Both the position numbers and the translations under genes were made by a program. Positions 5,900 to 13,601 of a DNA stretch of 14,087 bases are shown piece after piece (within the stretch, counting starts at the first letter, position 1; every line of letters starts with the position of its first letter). Below the pieces are notes generated by a model that saw only the letters and a program-made list of their open reading frames with translations, had not been told where the DNA came from and searched no databases. Location: the NCBI GenBank assembly GCA_044360285.1, contig JBIKKP010000035.1:1-14087 (forward strand). The letters run 5' to 3'. This DNA comes from UBA2645 sp044360285 (GTDB taxonomy: Bacteria; Pseudomonadota; Alphaproteobacteria; Rickettsiales; UBA1997).

Positions 5900-8059
5900 T
5901 TAAGAATAAAATTTCTCGCCGCTTTTTGCCATTTTAAGCAGCAACGGCGATACTTCAAAACGTTTGCCCAAATCTTTTTCTAATTCCTGCAATCTGTTCA
6001 CTACATCATCAATTCCACGCGAATCAGCATAGCGCAGTAGACCGCCACGAAATGCCGGAAATCCTGCGCCCATAATCATTGCCATGTCGAGGTAGCGCGC
6101 GTTTTTCACCACGCCTTCTTCCAAACATTTTGCTGCTTCATTGACCATGGTCAAAATGCAGCGATCAATAACGTCACTTTCAAAAACGTTCAATTCACGG
6201 ATATTTCTTTCATCGCGAAGTCTGTTGACGATTGCTTCAACTTCGAGGTTGAGCGTCATTTTTTCTTCATGAATATAGAAACCTTTACCAACTTTTTTAC
6301 CAAGTAAATCGGGACGATTTTTGTAAATTTCTTCAAAGATATCAGCAACACGCATGCGCTCTCCATAAGATTCAAAAAGACAGTGAGCAACTTTTCCAGC
6401 TACATCAATTCCAACTACGTCACACAAAACAAAAGGACCCATTGGCATGCCAAAATCTTCCATCACCGCATCAACATTTTTGATATCCGCGCCATCTTGC
6501 AAAAGATAGGAGGCTTCATTGAGGCATGGAAGCAAGATACGATTGACCAGGAAGCCAGAAACATCTTTAACAACGATTGGCGTTTTACCAAGTTTTTTAG
6601 AAAGTTTTACCACTGCTGCAACGGTTTCATCGGAAGTTTTTTCACCGCGAATAACCTCAACAAGCGGCATACGATTTACTGGATTAAAAAAATGCATACC
6701 AGCAAAGCGCTCAGGATTTTGTAAGGCTTGCGCCATTTCAGAAATCGATAAAGATGAAGTATTTGAAACAATTAGAGCATCTTTAGCGACTTCATTTTCA
6801 ACTTGCGTGAGGATATTTTTTTTCACCGCCATTTTTTCAACAACCGCCTCAATGACAATATCCGCCTTGTCAAAGCCACTAAAATCAAGGCCTGCGCTGA
6901 TGTTAGCCATTTTCATATCAACTTCATATGGCGTCACTTTTCTGATTTTTTTGAGCTGATTGAAGATTTTTGAAACTTGGTTGAAGCCAAGAGCAATAGC
7001 ATTTTGCGTGATATCTTTGATGCGGATATTGATTTCATTATTAGCGAAGAGCCAAGCAATTCCACCACCCATAACGCCAGCGCCAATAAGTGCCGCAGCC
7101 TTGATTTCTTTGGTTTGGCCAACATTTTCAATTCCAACATCTTTCTTCAAAGCCTCGCTGGTGAAGAAAATTTCAATCAAATTTTTCGAAATATCTCCTG
7201 TACAAAGTTTGCAAAAATAATCGAGCTCAATCTTTAAATGACGGGGCTTTAGCTTGCATGTGTAAGTTTTTTTAATCACCTCAAGCGCAGCAAAAGGTGC
7301 AGGATAATGACCTTTAGTTTTCTCAAAAAGGTCTTTAGCAGCGAGATGAAAAATGAAAAATTTTCCAAGCAAGAGCGATTCAAAAATGTAACGCTTGCTG
7401 CAAGCTGCTTTTCGGCTTTGAAGATAGCGATTTTGCTCTTCTGGCTTCAGAATCTCAACAACCACTTCGGTAAGCTTTTCTGACAAAAATTCTTCACGCG
7501 CCAATTCATCAACAAGACCAATTTTAAAGGCTTTTTTTGCATCAACTGCCTTACCCGAAAGAATCATTTTTAACGATTCTTGCAAACCAACCAAACGAGG
7601 CAGACGTTGAGTTCCGCCAAATCCTGGAATAATACCAAGATTAACTTCTGGCAAACCAAGTGCAGTTTTTTTATTGATAACTGCAACACGATATTTGCAA
7701 GCAAGTGCCAGCTCAAGCCCTCCACCAAGGCATGCGCCGTTGATTACAGCAATTGTTGGAATTTTTAGTGCAGCAATTTTTGAAAGAATTTCTTGGCCGC
7801 GTGAGACTTTTTTTCTAGCATCATCAACGTCGCGCAAATCCTTGATTTCATTGATGTCAGCACCAGCAATAAAAATATCTTTTTTTGCGGAAGTGATCAG
7901 CAAAACCCGAATCCCCTTATTTCCATCAATAACGTTCAAAGCCGTTTCCAGCTCAGCCAAAACTGGCGCGGAAAGCTTATTTACCTTCTCATTTGGCAAA
8001 TCGAAAATCAAATTAGCGATGCCGTTTTTATCGAGCGTGAATGAGAGTGAAGTGGTCAT
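5900..8059 (-). CDS. fadJ: Bifunctional enoyl-CoA hydratase / 3-hydroxyacyl-CoA dehydrogenase (FadJ/FadB type)
   Basis: This 719-residue protein is the alpha subunit of the fatty-acid beta-oxidation complex: it hydrates enoyl-CoA and then oxidises 3-hydroxyacyl-CoA with NAD. The N-terminal crotonase domain has IAGADI (residues 65-70), GGGLELALAC with Glu116, and LPEVNLGIIPGFGGTQRL with Glu138, the two catalytic glutamates. The Rossmann domain starts with GAGVMGGG (326-333). The dehydrogenase dyad His456 (GMHFFNPV) and Glu468 is present, followed by KDVSGFLVNRIL and the C-terminal GFPAFRGGLLRYAD. Length and N-terminus look more FadJ-like than FadB-like, but the assignment within this family is not firm. 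No thiolase partner is in the window. It starts 16 bp after the trxB stop. Confidence 0.92.
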   Translation of the reverse strand: MTTSLSFTLDKNGIANLIFDLPNEKVNKLSAPVLAELETALNVIDGNKGIRVLLITSAKKDIFIAGADINEIKDLRDVDDARKKVSRGQEILSKIAALKIPTIAVINGACLGGGLELALACKYRVAVINKKTALGLPEVNLGIIPGFGGTQRLPRLVGLQESLKMILSGKAVDAKKAFKIGLVDELAREEFLSEKLTEVVVEILKPEEQNRYLQSRKAACSKRYIFESLLLGKFFIFHLAAKDLFEKTKGHYPAPFAALEVIKKTYTCKLKPRHLKIELDYFCKLCTGDISKNLIEIFFTSEALKKDVGIENVGQTKEIKAAALIGAGVMGGGIAWLFANNEINIRIKDITQNAIALGFNQVSKIFNQLKKIRKVTPYEVDMKMANISAGLDFSGFDKADIVIEAVVEKMAVKKNILTQVENEVAKDALIVSNTSSLSISEMAQALQNPERFAGMHFFNPVNRMPLVEVIRGEKTSDETVAAVVKLSKKLGKTPIVVKDVSGFLVNRILLPCLNEASYLLQDGADIKNVDAVMEDFGMPMGPFVLCDVVGIDVAGKVAHCLFESYGERMRVADIFEEIYKNRPDLLGKKVGKGFYIHEEKMTLNLEVEAIVNRLRDERNIRELNVFESDVIDRCILTMVNEAAKCLEEGVVKNARYLDMAMIMGAGFPAFRGGLLRYADSRGIDDVVNRLQELEKDLGKRFEVSPLLLKMAKSGEKFYS

Positions 8060-8075
8060 AAAATTTTATTTGAGA

Positions 8076-9014
8076 CTAGTGAGCTAAAAACTTTTCGATC
8101 TCTAGCGCCGCCATACAACCAGTTCCAGCTGCTGTCACGGCTTGGCGATAGATTTTATCTTGAATATCTCCCGCAGCGTAAACGCCAGGAATGTTTGTGG
8201 CTGTAGAGTTTGGACGGGTAGTGACATATCCTTCCGCGTCAATTTCTAGCCCACTATTTTTGAATAAGTCGGAATTTGGTTTGTGGCCAATAGCAATAAA
8301 GATTCCATCAATTTTCATCTCGCGAGTCTCGCCAGAAGTTGTGTGTTTCAGGCGTGCACCAGTCACGCCCTTTGGATTTTCACTGCCCAAAACTTCATCT
8401 AAGGCATGATTCCAAATCACTTCGATTTTTGGATTTTTGAATAAACGATCTTGAAGAATTTTTTCTGATTTAAATTTGTCGCGACGATGAACTACGTAAA
8501 CTTTTTTAGCGTGATTAGTTAAATAAAGAGCCTCTTCAACCGCGCTGTTGCCGCCGCCAACCACAATTACTTCTTTATTTTTGAAGAAAAATCCATCGCA
8601 AGTTGCACAACCAGAAACACCAAATCCTTGGAATTTTTTTTCTGATTCAAGTCCAAGCCATTTCGCTTGCGCGCCGGTTGCAATCACAACTGCTTCGGCT
8701 TCAAAAATATCGCCAGATTCGCCGGTAAGAACGAAAGGACGCTTAGAAAAATCGACGCCAACGACGTGATCGTGAATTAATTTTGTGCCAACATGCAGCG
8801 CTTGTTTTTCCATCTGCTCAACAAGCCACGGGCCTTGGATTGCCTCAGCAAATCCTGGATAATTTTCTACGTCAGTTGTGATGGTAAGCTGTCCGCCTGG
8901 CTGCATGCCGTTGATGATGATTGGCGAAAGATTAGCGCGAGCTGCGTAGATCGCTGCGCTATAGCCTGCTGGCCCTGATCCGATGATGGCAACTTTTGTT
9001 TTGTGTGTAGTCAT
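8076..9014 (-). CDS. trxB: Thioredoxin reductase (NADPH)
   Basis: TrxB reduces thioredoxin with NADPH through FAD and a redox-active disulfide, keeping cytoplasmic thiols reduced. The 312-residue length is typical. Visible motifs are the FAD-binding GSGPAG (residues 12-17), GQLTITTDVENYPGF, the active-site CATC (Cys136 and Cys139) in SGCATCDGFFF, the NADPH-binding GGGNSA (153-158) with HRRDKF just after it, and the C-terminal GVYAAGDIQDKIYRQAVTAAG that binds FAD. Everything needed for activity is present. The ATG at 9014 was chosen because the FAD motif follows at the normal distance. A 105-bp gap with a palindromic element separates it from fabG upstream, so it could have its own promoter. 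Confidence 0.97.
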   Translation of the reverse strand: MTTHKTKVAIIGSGPAGYSAAIYAARANLSPIIINGMQPGGQLTITTDVENYPGFAEAIQGPWLVEQMEKQALHVGTKLIHDHVVGVDFSKRPFVLTGESGDIFEAEAVVIATGAQAKWLGLESEKKFQGFGVSGCATCDGFFFKNKEVIVVGGGNSAVEEALYLTNHAKKVYVVHRRDKFKSEKILQDRLFKNPKIEVIWNHALDEVLGSENPKGVTGARLKHTTSGETREMKIDGIFIAIGHKPNSDLFKNSGLEIDAEGYVTTRPNSTATNIPGVYAAGDIQDKIYRQAVTAAGTGCMAALEIEKFLAH

Positions 9015-9043
9015 ATTTTTTTATTACTTTTCTCTCTTTCCAG

Positions 9044-9112
9044 TTTGTCGCCCCGCACTTATTACACGGGGTCCAGCGATTCAAGACCCCGAAACAAGTG
9101 CGGGGTGACAAA
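9044..9112. repeat. Palindromic element with nested stems between fabG and trxB
   Basis: TTTGTCGCCCCGCACTT (9044-9060) pairs with AAGTGCGGGGTGACAAA (9096-9112) over 17 positions with one G-U pair. Inside it, CGGGGTC (9067-9073) pairs with GACCCCG (9085-9091). The GC-rich arms in an AT-rich gap, and the TGTC..CCCCGC...GCGGGG..GACA form, resemble the palindromic repeats scattered through many alphaproteobacterial genomes. It could act as an mRNA processing or attenuation structure between the two genes. Confidence 0.75.
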
Positions 9113-9119
9113 TCTCATG

Positions 9120-9860
9120 TTAATTCATGAACATTCCGCCGTTGATGTGAAGTGTATGTCCAGTGATATACCCAGCATCTTCACTTGCTAGGAAGGCAAC
9201 GCCTTTAGCAATATCAGCAGCTTCACCCATTTTTCCGGCAGGAATTTTGGTTAGAATCGTGCCTTTTTGTGCATCGTTTAAAATGTCAGTCATTGGGCTT
9301 TCAATAAAGCCTGGCGCAACACAATTGATGGTGATTCCACGCGTTGCAACTTCTTGTGCCATTGATTTTGTCATGCCAATCATGCCGGCTTTTGAGGCAA
9401 CGTAATTGCACTGCCCTGGATTTCCAGTGACGCCAACAACTGAAGCGATGTTGATGATGCGACCATATTTGCGGCGCATCATTTTTTTGATCGCATTGCG
9501 GTTAAGCACAAAAGTTGATTTGAGATTGATATCGATTACTTGCGAAAAATCTTCGTCTTTCATGCGCAAAATCAGGTTGTCTTTGGTAATTCCAGCGTTG
9601 CAAACGAGGATATCAATTTGTCCACCAGCAAGTTCTTCAGCCTTGTCAAATAAAGCTTCTACGGCGTGCCAGTCAGATAAATTGCAAGCGACATATTTTA
9701 CATCTCCGCCAATTTCATTAGCCAATTCCTGTAATTTTTCTTCCTTAGTTGAAGACAAAATTACTTTTGCACCTTGAGCAGCTAGAGCTTTGGAAATAGC
9801 GGCGCCGATGCCACCTGTTGCTCCGGTTACTAAGGCTGTTTTTCCATTTAATTCGAACAT
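9120..9860 (-). CDS. fabG: 3-oxoacyl-[acyl-carrier-protein] reductase
   Basis: FabG reduces 3-oxoacyl-ACP with NADPH in each elongation cycle of type II fatty-acid synthesis. The 246-residue length matches the family. Visible are the nucleotide-binding TGATGGIG (residues 12-19), CNAG (87-90, usually NNAG), Asn112, and the catalytic Ser140, Tyr153 and Lys157 in NIASVVG and NYVASKAG, then VAPGFIESPMTD and the C-terminal GHTLHINGGMFM. An AGGAG Shine-Dalgarno site lies five bases before the ATG, among the clearest in the window. It is 22 bp downstream of cvpA. acpP and fabD/fabF, frequent fabG neighbours, are not here. PhbB-type acetoacetyl-CoA reductases are close relatives but FabG fits better. 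Confidence 0.94.
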   Translation of the reverse strand: MFELNGKTALVTGATGGIGAAISKALAAQGAKVILSSTKEEKLQELANEIGGDVKYVACNLSDWHAVEALFDKAEELAGGQIDILVCNAGITKDNLILRMKDEDFSQVIDINLKSTFVLNRNAIKKMMRRKYGRIINIASVVGVTGNPGQCNYVASKAGMIGMTKSMAQEVATRGITINCVAPGFIESPMTDILNDAQKGTILTKIPAGKMGEAADIAKGVAFLASEDAGYITGHTLHINGGMFMN

Positions 9861-9865
9861 TTTTT

Positions 9866-9870
9866 CTCCT
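9866..9870 (-). promoter_or_regulatory. Ribosome binding site of fabG
   Basis: The minus strand reads AGGAG, then five A bases, then ATG. It is much stronger than the sites before most other genes here, and supports the fabG start at 9860. Confidence 0.75.
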
Positions 9871-9882
9871 TTTTTTAGTAAG

Positions 9883-10578
9883 TTATTGAACCACTTCGAT
9901 GAGGCGATTCATTTTTTCGATATCTTTTTTGTTATAGCCCGAATCCACGTCATCAGCAGTTTCGGGAGTAGTTTCTTCTTTACTCAACTCATCAAGCTTT
10001 GAATCAAGATCAGATGTTTTTGGCAAAACTTGGTCGAAGTTTTTTGCAACAGAATTGAAAAATGATTCAACAATTGGATCCATTATCGAACCAGAAAACT
10101 CAAGGATTGGGCGCGTTCTAGCTTCCTTAACAACAGCCGGCATTTTCTTTTGCGCCTCGCTAGTTTTTGCATTATCGCCTAAAGCATATTTCATCATATG
10201 CAAAGCCATAGAGTAAGTAATACCGCAGATCGCCAGCGTTTTTAAAATTGCAAAAAATACGCCAAGCGAACGATCCAAAGCTTTTGAAATTTTTTCTTTC
10301 AGCGAGTCACGTAAGCCCGATGTTGAGAACATCACCACCAAAAAAACGATGATAAAAAGCACCGTGCGAACCGTGATGTCGAGGAAGAATTTGTTGTCGT
10401 AAAAACTTTGCAAATACTCTGTCGCGTATGGCGCAAGAAGGTGCGAGAGCGTGAGAGAAATGGTCCAATTAAATATCGAGAAAATTTCTTTGATGAAGCC
10501 GCGGAAAAAAGCCGTCACAACAAAAATCAGCGCCAGAGAAATGACGGAAATGTCAATTGTATTAAGGGTTTCGTGCAT
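9883..10578 (-). CDS. cvpA: CvpA family inner-membrane protein
   Basis: This 231-residue protein has four hydrophobic segments at about residues 9-25, 33-53, 67-85 and 105-127, the CvpA topology. It carries family features: Asp9 near the start, ARG-like FFRGFIKE (residues 24-31), and LDRSLGVFFAILK (101-113). The ~100-residue C-terminal extension is cytoplasmic-looking and acidic (SKEETTPETADDVD). CvpA was named for colicin V production in E. coli and later linked to envelope stress and bile resistance; its molecular role is not settled. It sits six bases after the coq9 stop and 22 bp before fabG, so it belongs to the same transcript. Confidence 0.85.
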   Translation of the reverse strand: MHETLNTIDISVISLALIFVVTAFFRGFIKEIFSIFNWTISLTLSHLLAPYATEYLQSFYDNKFFLDITVRTVLFIIVFLVVMFSTSGLRDSLKEKISKALDRSLGVFFAILKTLAICGITYSMALHMMKYALGDNAKTSEAQKKMPAVVKEARTRPILEFSGSIMDPIVESFFNSVAKNFDQVLPKTSDLDSKLDELSKEETTPETADDVDSGYNKKDIEKMNRLIEVVQ

Positions 10579-10584
10579 TTTTTC

Positions 10585-11316
10585 TTAGAATTTTTTTAGC
10601 CTAAAAAAAGGCAGATTTTTGATAATTTCTTTCGGCGATTTTAGCGCCTGATTTTCGTCCAAAAAACTTTCACAAAGAAAATTTTTTGCTGTTGTAGAAA
10701 ATTTTTTGAACTGAGCCTTACGCTGCTCAAATTGCATCACTGAAGCAATTTGAGCATCGATAAAATTTTTGGTTTTTTGCAGGTCTTTGGACTCATCTTC
10801 CAAAAAAACTTTCAAAGCACGCAAGATGATTTTTGCCAGGGTCAGTCTTTTGGTGTAAAAGTTAAAATCACTCGACGAATCGCCGATATTTTTCCAGATA
10901 AAATCAGCAACTTTAAAAGACGATTGAAGTGACTGCAGGGCTGGCCTGGGTCCAACTTCAAAAGAGGTAAAATTATTTGGATTTAAATAGAAATTTACCA
11001 ATCTTTGCAGCGCAATTTTATTTTCTTTTTCCACCTCAAAACGTGCATAAAGCGCAAAGCGAATTTTATCACGAATCTTGGTGGCAGCGCCGTAATTTTT
11101 TGCAAAAATTTCTGCTGAATTTTGATTCTGAAACTCAACATAAAATTCGGCTAAGCTGAGAGCGCCATTTTCAAAAATTAGCGGAAGTAGATTGGTTGCG
11201 ATGCCGGATTTTTCTAAGGTTTTCAGCAAAGTTTCATCATTCCAGCCCTCAAATGCGCAAAGTTGTAGAAATTCACTGAGAATTTTTTCTTTAGTTTGGC
11301 TTGAATCAAGAATCAC
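10585..11316 (-). CDS. COQ9 family ubiquinone biosynthesis protein
   Basis: COQ9 proteins are lipid-binding helpers of the ubiquinone pathway, known in eukaryotes to present intermediates to the COQ7 hydroxylase. They have alphaproteobacterial relatives. This 243-residue protein shows the family pattern: an N-terminal helical TetR-like region (residues ~8-45), FENGALSLAEFYVEF (48-62), KIRDKIRFALYARF (80-93), and the hallmark IWKNIGDSSSDFNFYTKRLT (140-159). It has a basic C-terminal tail. The chosen start is a GTG at 11316, since no ATG precedes the conserved N-terminal helices in this frame. It is the first gene of the minus-strand run and diverges from argD, so the run's promoter should lie in 11317-11395. 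Confidence 0.85.
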   Translation of the reverse strand: MILDSSQTKEKILSEFLQLCAFEGWNDETLLKTLEKSGIATNLLPLIFENGALSLAEFYVEFQNQNSAEIFAKNYGAATKIRDKIRFALYARFEVEKENKIALQRLVNFYLNPNNFTSFEVGPRPALQSLQSSFKVADFIWKNIGDSSSDFNFYTKRLTLAKIILRALKVFLEDESKDLQKTKNFIDAQIASVMQFEQRKAQFKKFSTTAKNFLCESFLDENQALKSPKEIIKNLPFFRLKKF

Positions 11317-11332
11317 AAGGTCAAATTATTGG

Positions 11333-11361
11333 TTGAAAATGAAAGTCAGAGATTTTGTAAA
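11333..11361 (+). promoter_or_regulatory. Candidate sigma-70-type promoter for argD
   Basis: TTGAAA (11333-11338) and TGTAAA (11356-11361) are separated by 17 bp, within the divergent coq9/argD gap. This would start transcription near 11368, about 28 bases before the proposed argD ATG. It is a match by eye only. Confidence 0.35.
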
Positions 11362-11395
11362 ACAGCAAATCTCAAATCAAAATCAGAAATCATTC

Positions 11396-12586
11396 ATGGC
11401 CACTTCTACAAAACTTTTACCCGTTCACAAAAGGTTCGATATTTCTTTTTCGCATGGCCAAGGCGCTTACCTTTTTTCGGGCGAAAAAAAATATCTCGAT
11501 TTTGGTGCTGGAATCGCTGTTAACGCGCTTGGACATTGTCATCCAAAAATCGTTGAAGCGCTGACCCTTCAGGCAAAAAAATTATGGCACGTTTCTAATA
11601 TCTACAACGTCAACGAGCTTAATCAATACGCTGAAAATCTGGTTTCACAAACTTTTGCCGATTACGTTTTTTTCTGCAATTCCGGCGCAGAAAGCTTGGA
11701 ATGCGTAATTAAAATGATTCGCCGCCACTTTTACGCCAAAGGCCAACCCCATAAAAACCGCATAATCACTTTTACTGGAGCATTTCATGGCAGAACAATT
11801 GCCACAATCTCTGCCGCAGCAAAGAAAAAATATCTCGAGGGCTTTGAGCCAGCGCTTCCTGGCTTTGACAATGTTGAGTTTGGCAATATCGAAGCAGTTA
11901 AAAAAGCAATCGACGACAACACTGCCGGCATATTGATTGAGCCAATCCAAGGTGAAGAAGGTATTCGCGTTGCTGACAAAAACTTTATCCATGATTTGCG
12001 CAAAATTTGTGACGAAAAAGGTCTGCTGCTTGCTTTCGATGAGGTGCAATGCGGTATGGGCAGAACCGGACATTTATTTGCTTACGACTATTTTGGCGTA
12101 AAGCCCGACTTGATTTCTAGCGCAAAAGCAATCGCTAACGGCTTTCCGCTTGGTGCTTGCTTGGCAACTAAAAACGCGGCAAGCGGCATGACTCTTGGCG
12201 TGCACGGCACAACTTACGGCGGAAATCCACTAGCAATGGCCGTTGCAAACGCAGTACTTACAGAAATTTTGCAGGAAAATTTTTTAGAAAATGTTCGTCA
12301 AAATGGTGCCAAGCTTAAGCGCGGGCTAGAAGATTTGCAGCTTCAGTTTCCAGAAATTATCAGCGATGTTCGTGGCGTTGGGCTGATGCTTGGAATAAAA
12401 ATCAGCGATAAAATCGAGAATAACGAATTCGCTAAGAAGCTTATCGAGCAAGGCTTACTGACCGTTCCAGCCAGTGAAAACGTTGTCAGAATTTTGCCGC
12501 CACTTAACATCGACGAATCACATATTTCAGAAGGCCTTCAAAAAATTAGAACCGCCTGTGAAAACTTGACTTCTTTGCATTCGTAA
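11396..12586 (+). CDS. argD: Acetylornithine/class III PLP-dependent aminotransferase (ArgD type)
   Basis: ArgD transfers the amino group between glutamate and N-acetylornithine in arginine synthesis, and often also acts on succinyl-diaminopimelate in lysine synthesis. From the ATG at 11396 it has 396 residues, the usual length. Visible are YLDFGAGIAVNALGHCHP (33-50), the phosphate-binding NSGAES (95-100), FHGRT (130-134), FDEVQCGMGRTG with PLP-binding Asp215, the Schiff-base Lys244 in SSAKAIANGFPLG, and HGTTYGGNPLA (270-280). In-frame ATGs at 11192 and 11339 are less likely: the first overlaps coq9 and the second falls in the candidate promoter. Only the N-terminal position of LLPVHKRFD argues for this start. 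No other arginine or DAP genes are in the window, so the substrate is inferred from the family. Confidence 0.88.
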   Translation: MATSTKLLPVHKRFDISFSHGQGAYLFSGEKKYLDFGAGIAVNALGHCHPKIVEALTLQAKKLWHVSNIYNVNELNQYAENLVSQTFADYVFFCNSGAESLECVIKMIRRHFYAKGQPHKNRIITFTGAFHGRTIATISAAAKKKYLEGFEPALPGFDNVEFGNIEAVKKAIDDNTAGILIEPIQGEEGIRVADKNFIHDLRKICDEKGLLLAFDEVQCGMGRTGHLFAYDYFGVKPDLISSAKAIANGFPLGACLATKNAASGMTLGVHGTTYGGNPLAMAVANAVLTEILQENFLENVRQNGAKLKRGLEDLQLQFPEIISDVRGVGLMLGIKISDKIENNEFAKKLIEQGLLTVPASENVVRILPPLNIDESHISEGLQKIRTACENLTSLHS

Positions 12587-12629
12587 AAGAGTTTTTTTCA
12601 ACAAATTTCCCAACTTTTTAGATAAAAAT

Positions 12630-12815
12630 ATGCAACCAAATGCACTCGTAAAACAACAAGAAAAACTCGACGAACTTTCGCACGAAGCTATGCAAATCAT
12701 TGAGATTCTAGACCAAATCGAAACTCACACCGCCGATCTTCGCAAAAAATTGATGGCAGAACTCAAGAAAAACACCAACCCAATTGTTTTGGAACTTGAC
12801 GAGATCAACAATTAA
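12630..12815 (+). CDS. Small helical protein of unknown function
   Basis: This 61-residue protein lies 43 bp after argD. It is charged and probably a single long helix or coiled coil (QQEKLDELSHEAMQIIEILDQI, with heptad-like Leu/Ile spacing), with no signal peptide or membrane segment. Its TAA stop shares bases with the stop of the minus-strand gene that follows (TTAA, 12812-12815). I do not recognise the family. Continuous hydrophobic periodicity and its fit between neighbours favour a real gene, but a short ORF like this could be chance. Confidence 0.6.
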   Translation: MQPNALVKQQEKLDELSHEAMQIIEILDQIETHTADLRKKLMAELKKNTNPIVLELDEINN

Positions 12816-13081
12816 GACCTTTTGGCGTTGATGATGTTTTTAGCAATCGCCACGCCAATCAAAAGATTAAGCGCAAACACCACCAAAATACTCACCATCA
12901 CCGATAAAATTTCGTTTAGAATTTGGCTCTTTGAAGCCATCAATGCGATGAGCACAACAAAGCTGCTGTAAGAAACCGATAAACAAGAAATTTTTCGTAA
13001 ATAATTTTGGCAAAAAAATATCCCAAACAACCCACCCAAAACCAATAAAATCAACAGCGCGCAAGTAATAGAAAAAATCAT
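12812..13081 (-). CDS. Three-helix membrane protein resembling MnhC/MrpC-NuoK type subunits
   Basis: An 89-residue minus-strand frame fills exactly the space between two plus-strand genes. It has three hydrophobic segments (about residues 2-23, 32-50 and 59-81) with the loop motif GIFFCQNYLRKI after the first, like the GxxxxQNYLRKI loop I recall from MnhC subunits of multisubunit Na+/H+ antiporters and the related NuoK. Other Mnh/Mrp subunits are not in the window, and at 89 residues it is at the short end. The frame runs on upstream to 13459 antisense to the next gene, but that part looks like a shadow. The ATG at 13081 abuts the ATG of the IalB-like gene (CATATG). No Shine-Dalgarno site is visible. 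Family resemblance is from memory. Confidence 0.5.
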   Translation of the reverse strand: MIFSITCALLILLVLGGLFGIFFCQNYLRKISCLSVSYSSFVVLIALMASKSQILNEILSVMVSILVVFALNLLIGVAIAKNIINAKRS

Positions 13082-13597
13082 ATGAGAAAAATATTTACAG
13101 TTTTTTTGTTGGTTTTTTTTGTACTGAGCAATCACAGCGCGCAAGCTGAAATCATCGACGTGACCAACGAGGAAAAAGTTTTTGGCGAGTGGAAAGTTTT
13201 CTGCGAAGTTGATGACATGATGGATACCTCTTACTGCAAAATTGCGTCGAAATTTTATCAAAATACCGCAGCAATAACTATTGAACCAACCGCAAAATTC
13301 CTCAGTCAGCTGCTTATTGTCATTCCGCAAGTTAAAATCGGAAGCTTTGTGCAAATTCGCGTTGATCGCGACGATATCATTATTTCCAAAAATATCAGCG
13401 CAAAAGATTTTGGCCTGATTCCACTCGACGACGAACAAAAAAATTCGCTCTTTCGCCAAATGAAAAGCGGTAATTATCTCTATCTTCGTTTTAACCTGCG
13501 CGACCAGGAAAATGAAGTGACGGCAAGAATTAACCTTAAAGATTTCCGCAATGCTTTAGGTTATTTTAACAGCAAAACCTCAACTTCGAAAAAATAA
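13082..13597 (+). CDS. IalB-like (invasion-associated locus B family) periplasmic protein
   Basis: This 171-residue protein has a signal peptide with the cleavage site most likely at AQA-E (after residue 22), so it should be exported. The mature part opens with VFGEWKVFCEVDD and a second Cys in DTSYCKI (Cys41 and Cys52). This is the pattern of IalB-family proteins (GDWxxxC...C) found in Bartonella and other alphaproteobacteria, with a probable disulfide between the two. The rest is beta-rich. IalB in Bartonella aids erythrocyte invasion, but the family is widespread in free-living species and its biochemical function is unknown, so no virulence role should be assumed. It is only four bases upstream of gap. 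Confidence 0.75.
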   Translation: MRKIFTVFLLVFFVLSNHSAQAEIIDVTNEEKVFGEWKVFCEVDDMMDTSYCKIASKFYQNTAAITIEPTAKFLSQLLIVIPQVKIGSFVQIRVDRDDIIISKNISAKDFGLIPLDDEQKNSLFRQMKSGNYLYLRFNLRDQENEVTARINLKDFRNALGYFNSKTSTSKK

Positions 13598-13601
13598 AAT
13601 T

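Noticed and set aside
7674..8087. 137-codon plus-strand ORF opposite fadJ
   Set aside because: It is antisense to the crotonase domain with Ser/Ala-rich composition typical of a shadow frame.
9406..9777. 123-codon plus-strand ORF opposite fabG
   Set aside because: It is antisense to conserved fabG codons and has no independent evidence.
11192..11395. Longer N-terminus for argD
   Set aside because: It would overlap coq9 by more than 100 bp on the other strand, and the family N-terminus (LLPVHKRFD..G.GAYLF) begins right after the ATG at 11396.
11645..12073. 142-codon minus-strand ORF inside argD
   Set aside because: It is antisense to strongly conserved argD codons and shows no recognisable motif; a shadow.
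13082..13459. N-terminal extension of the minus-strand MnhC-like frame
   Set aside because: It is entirely antisense to the IalB-like gene and has no membrane or family character; only the part from ATG 13081 looks real.
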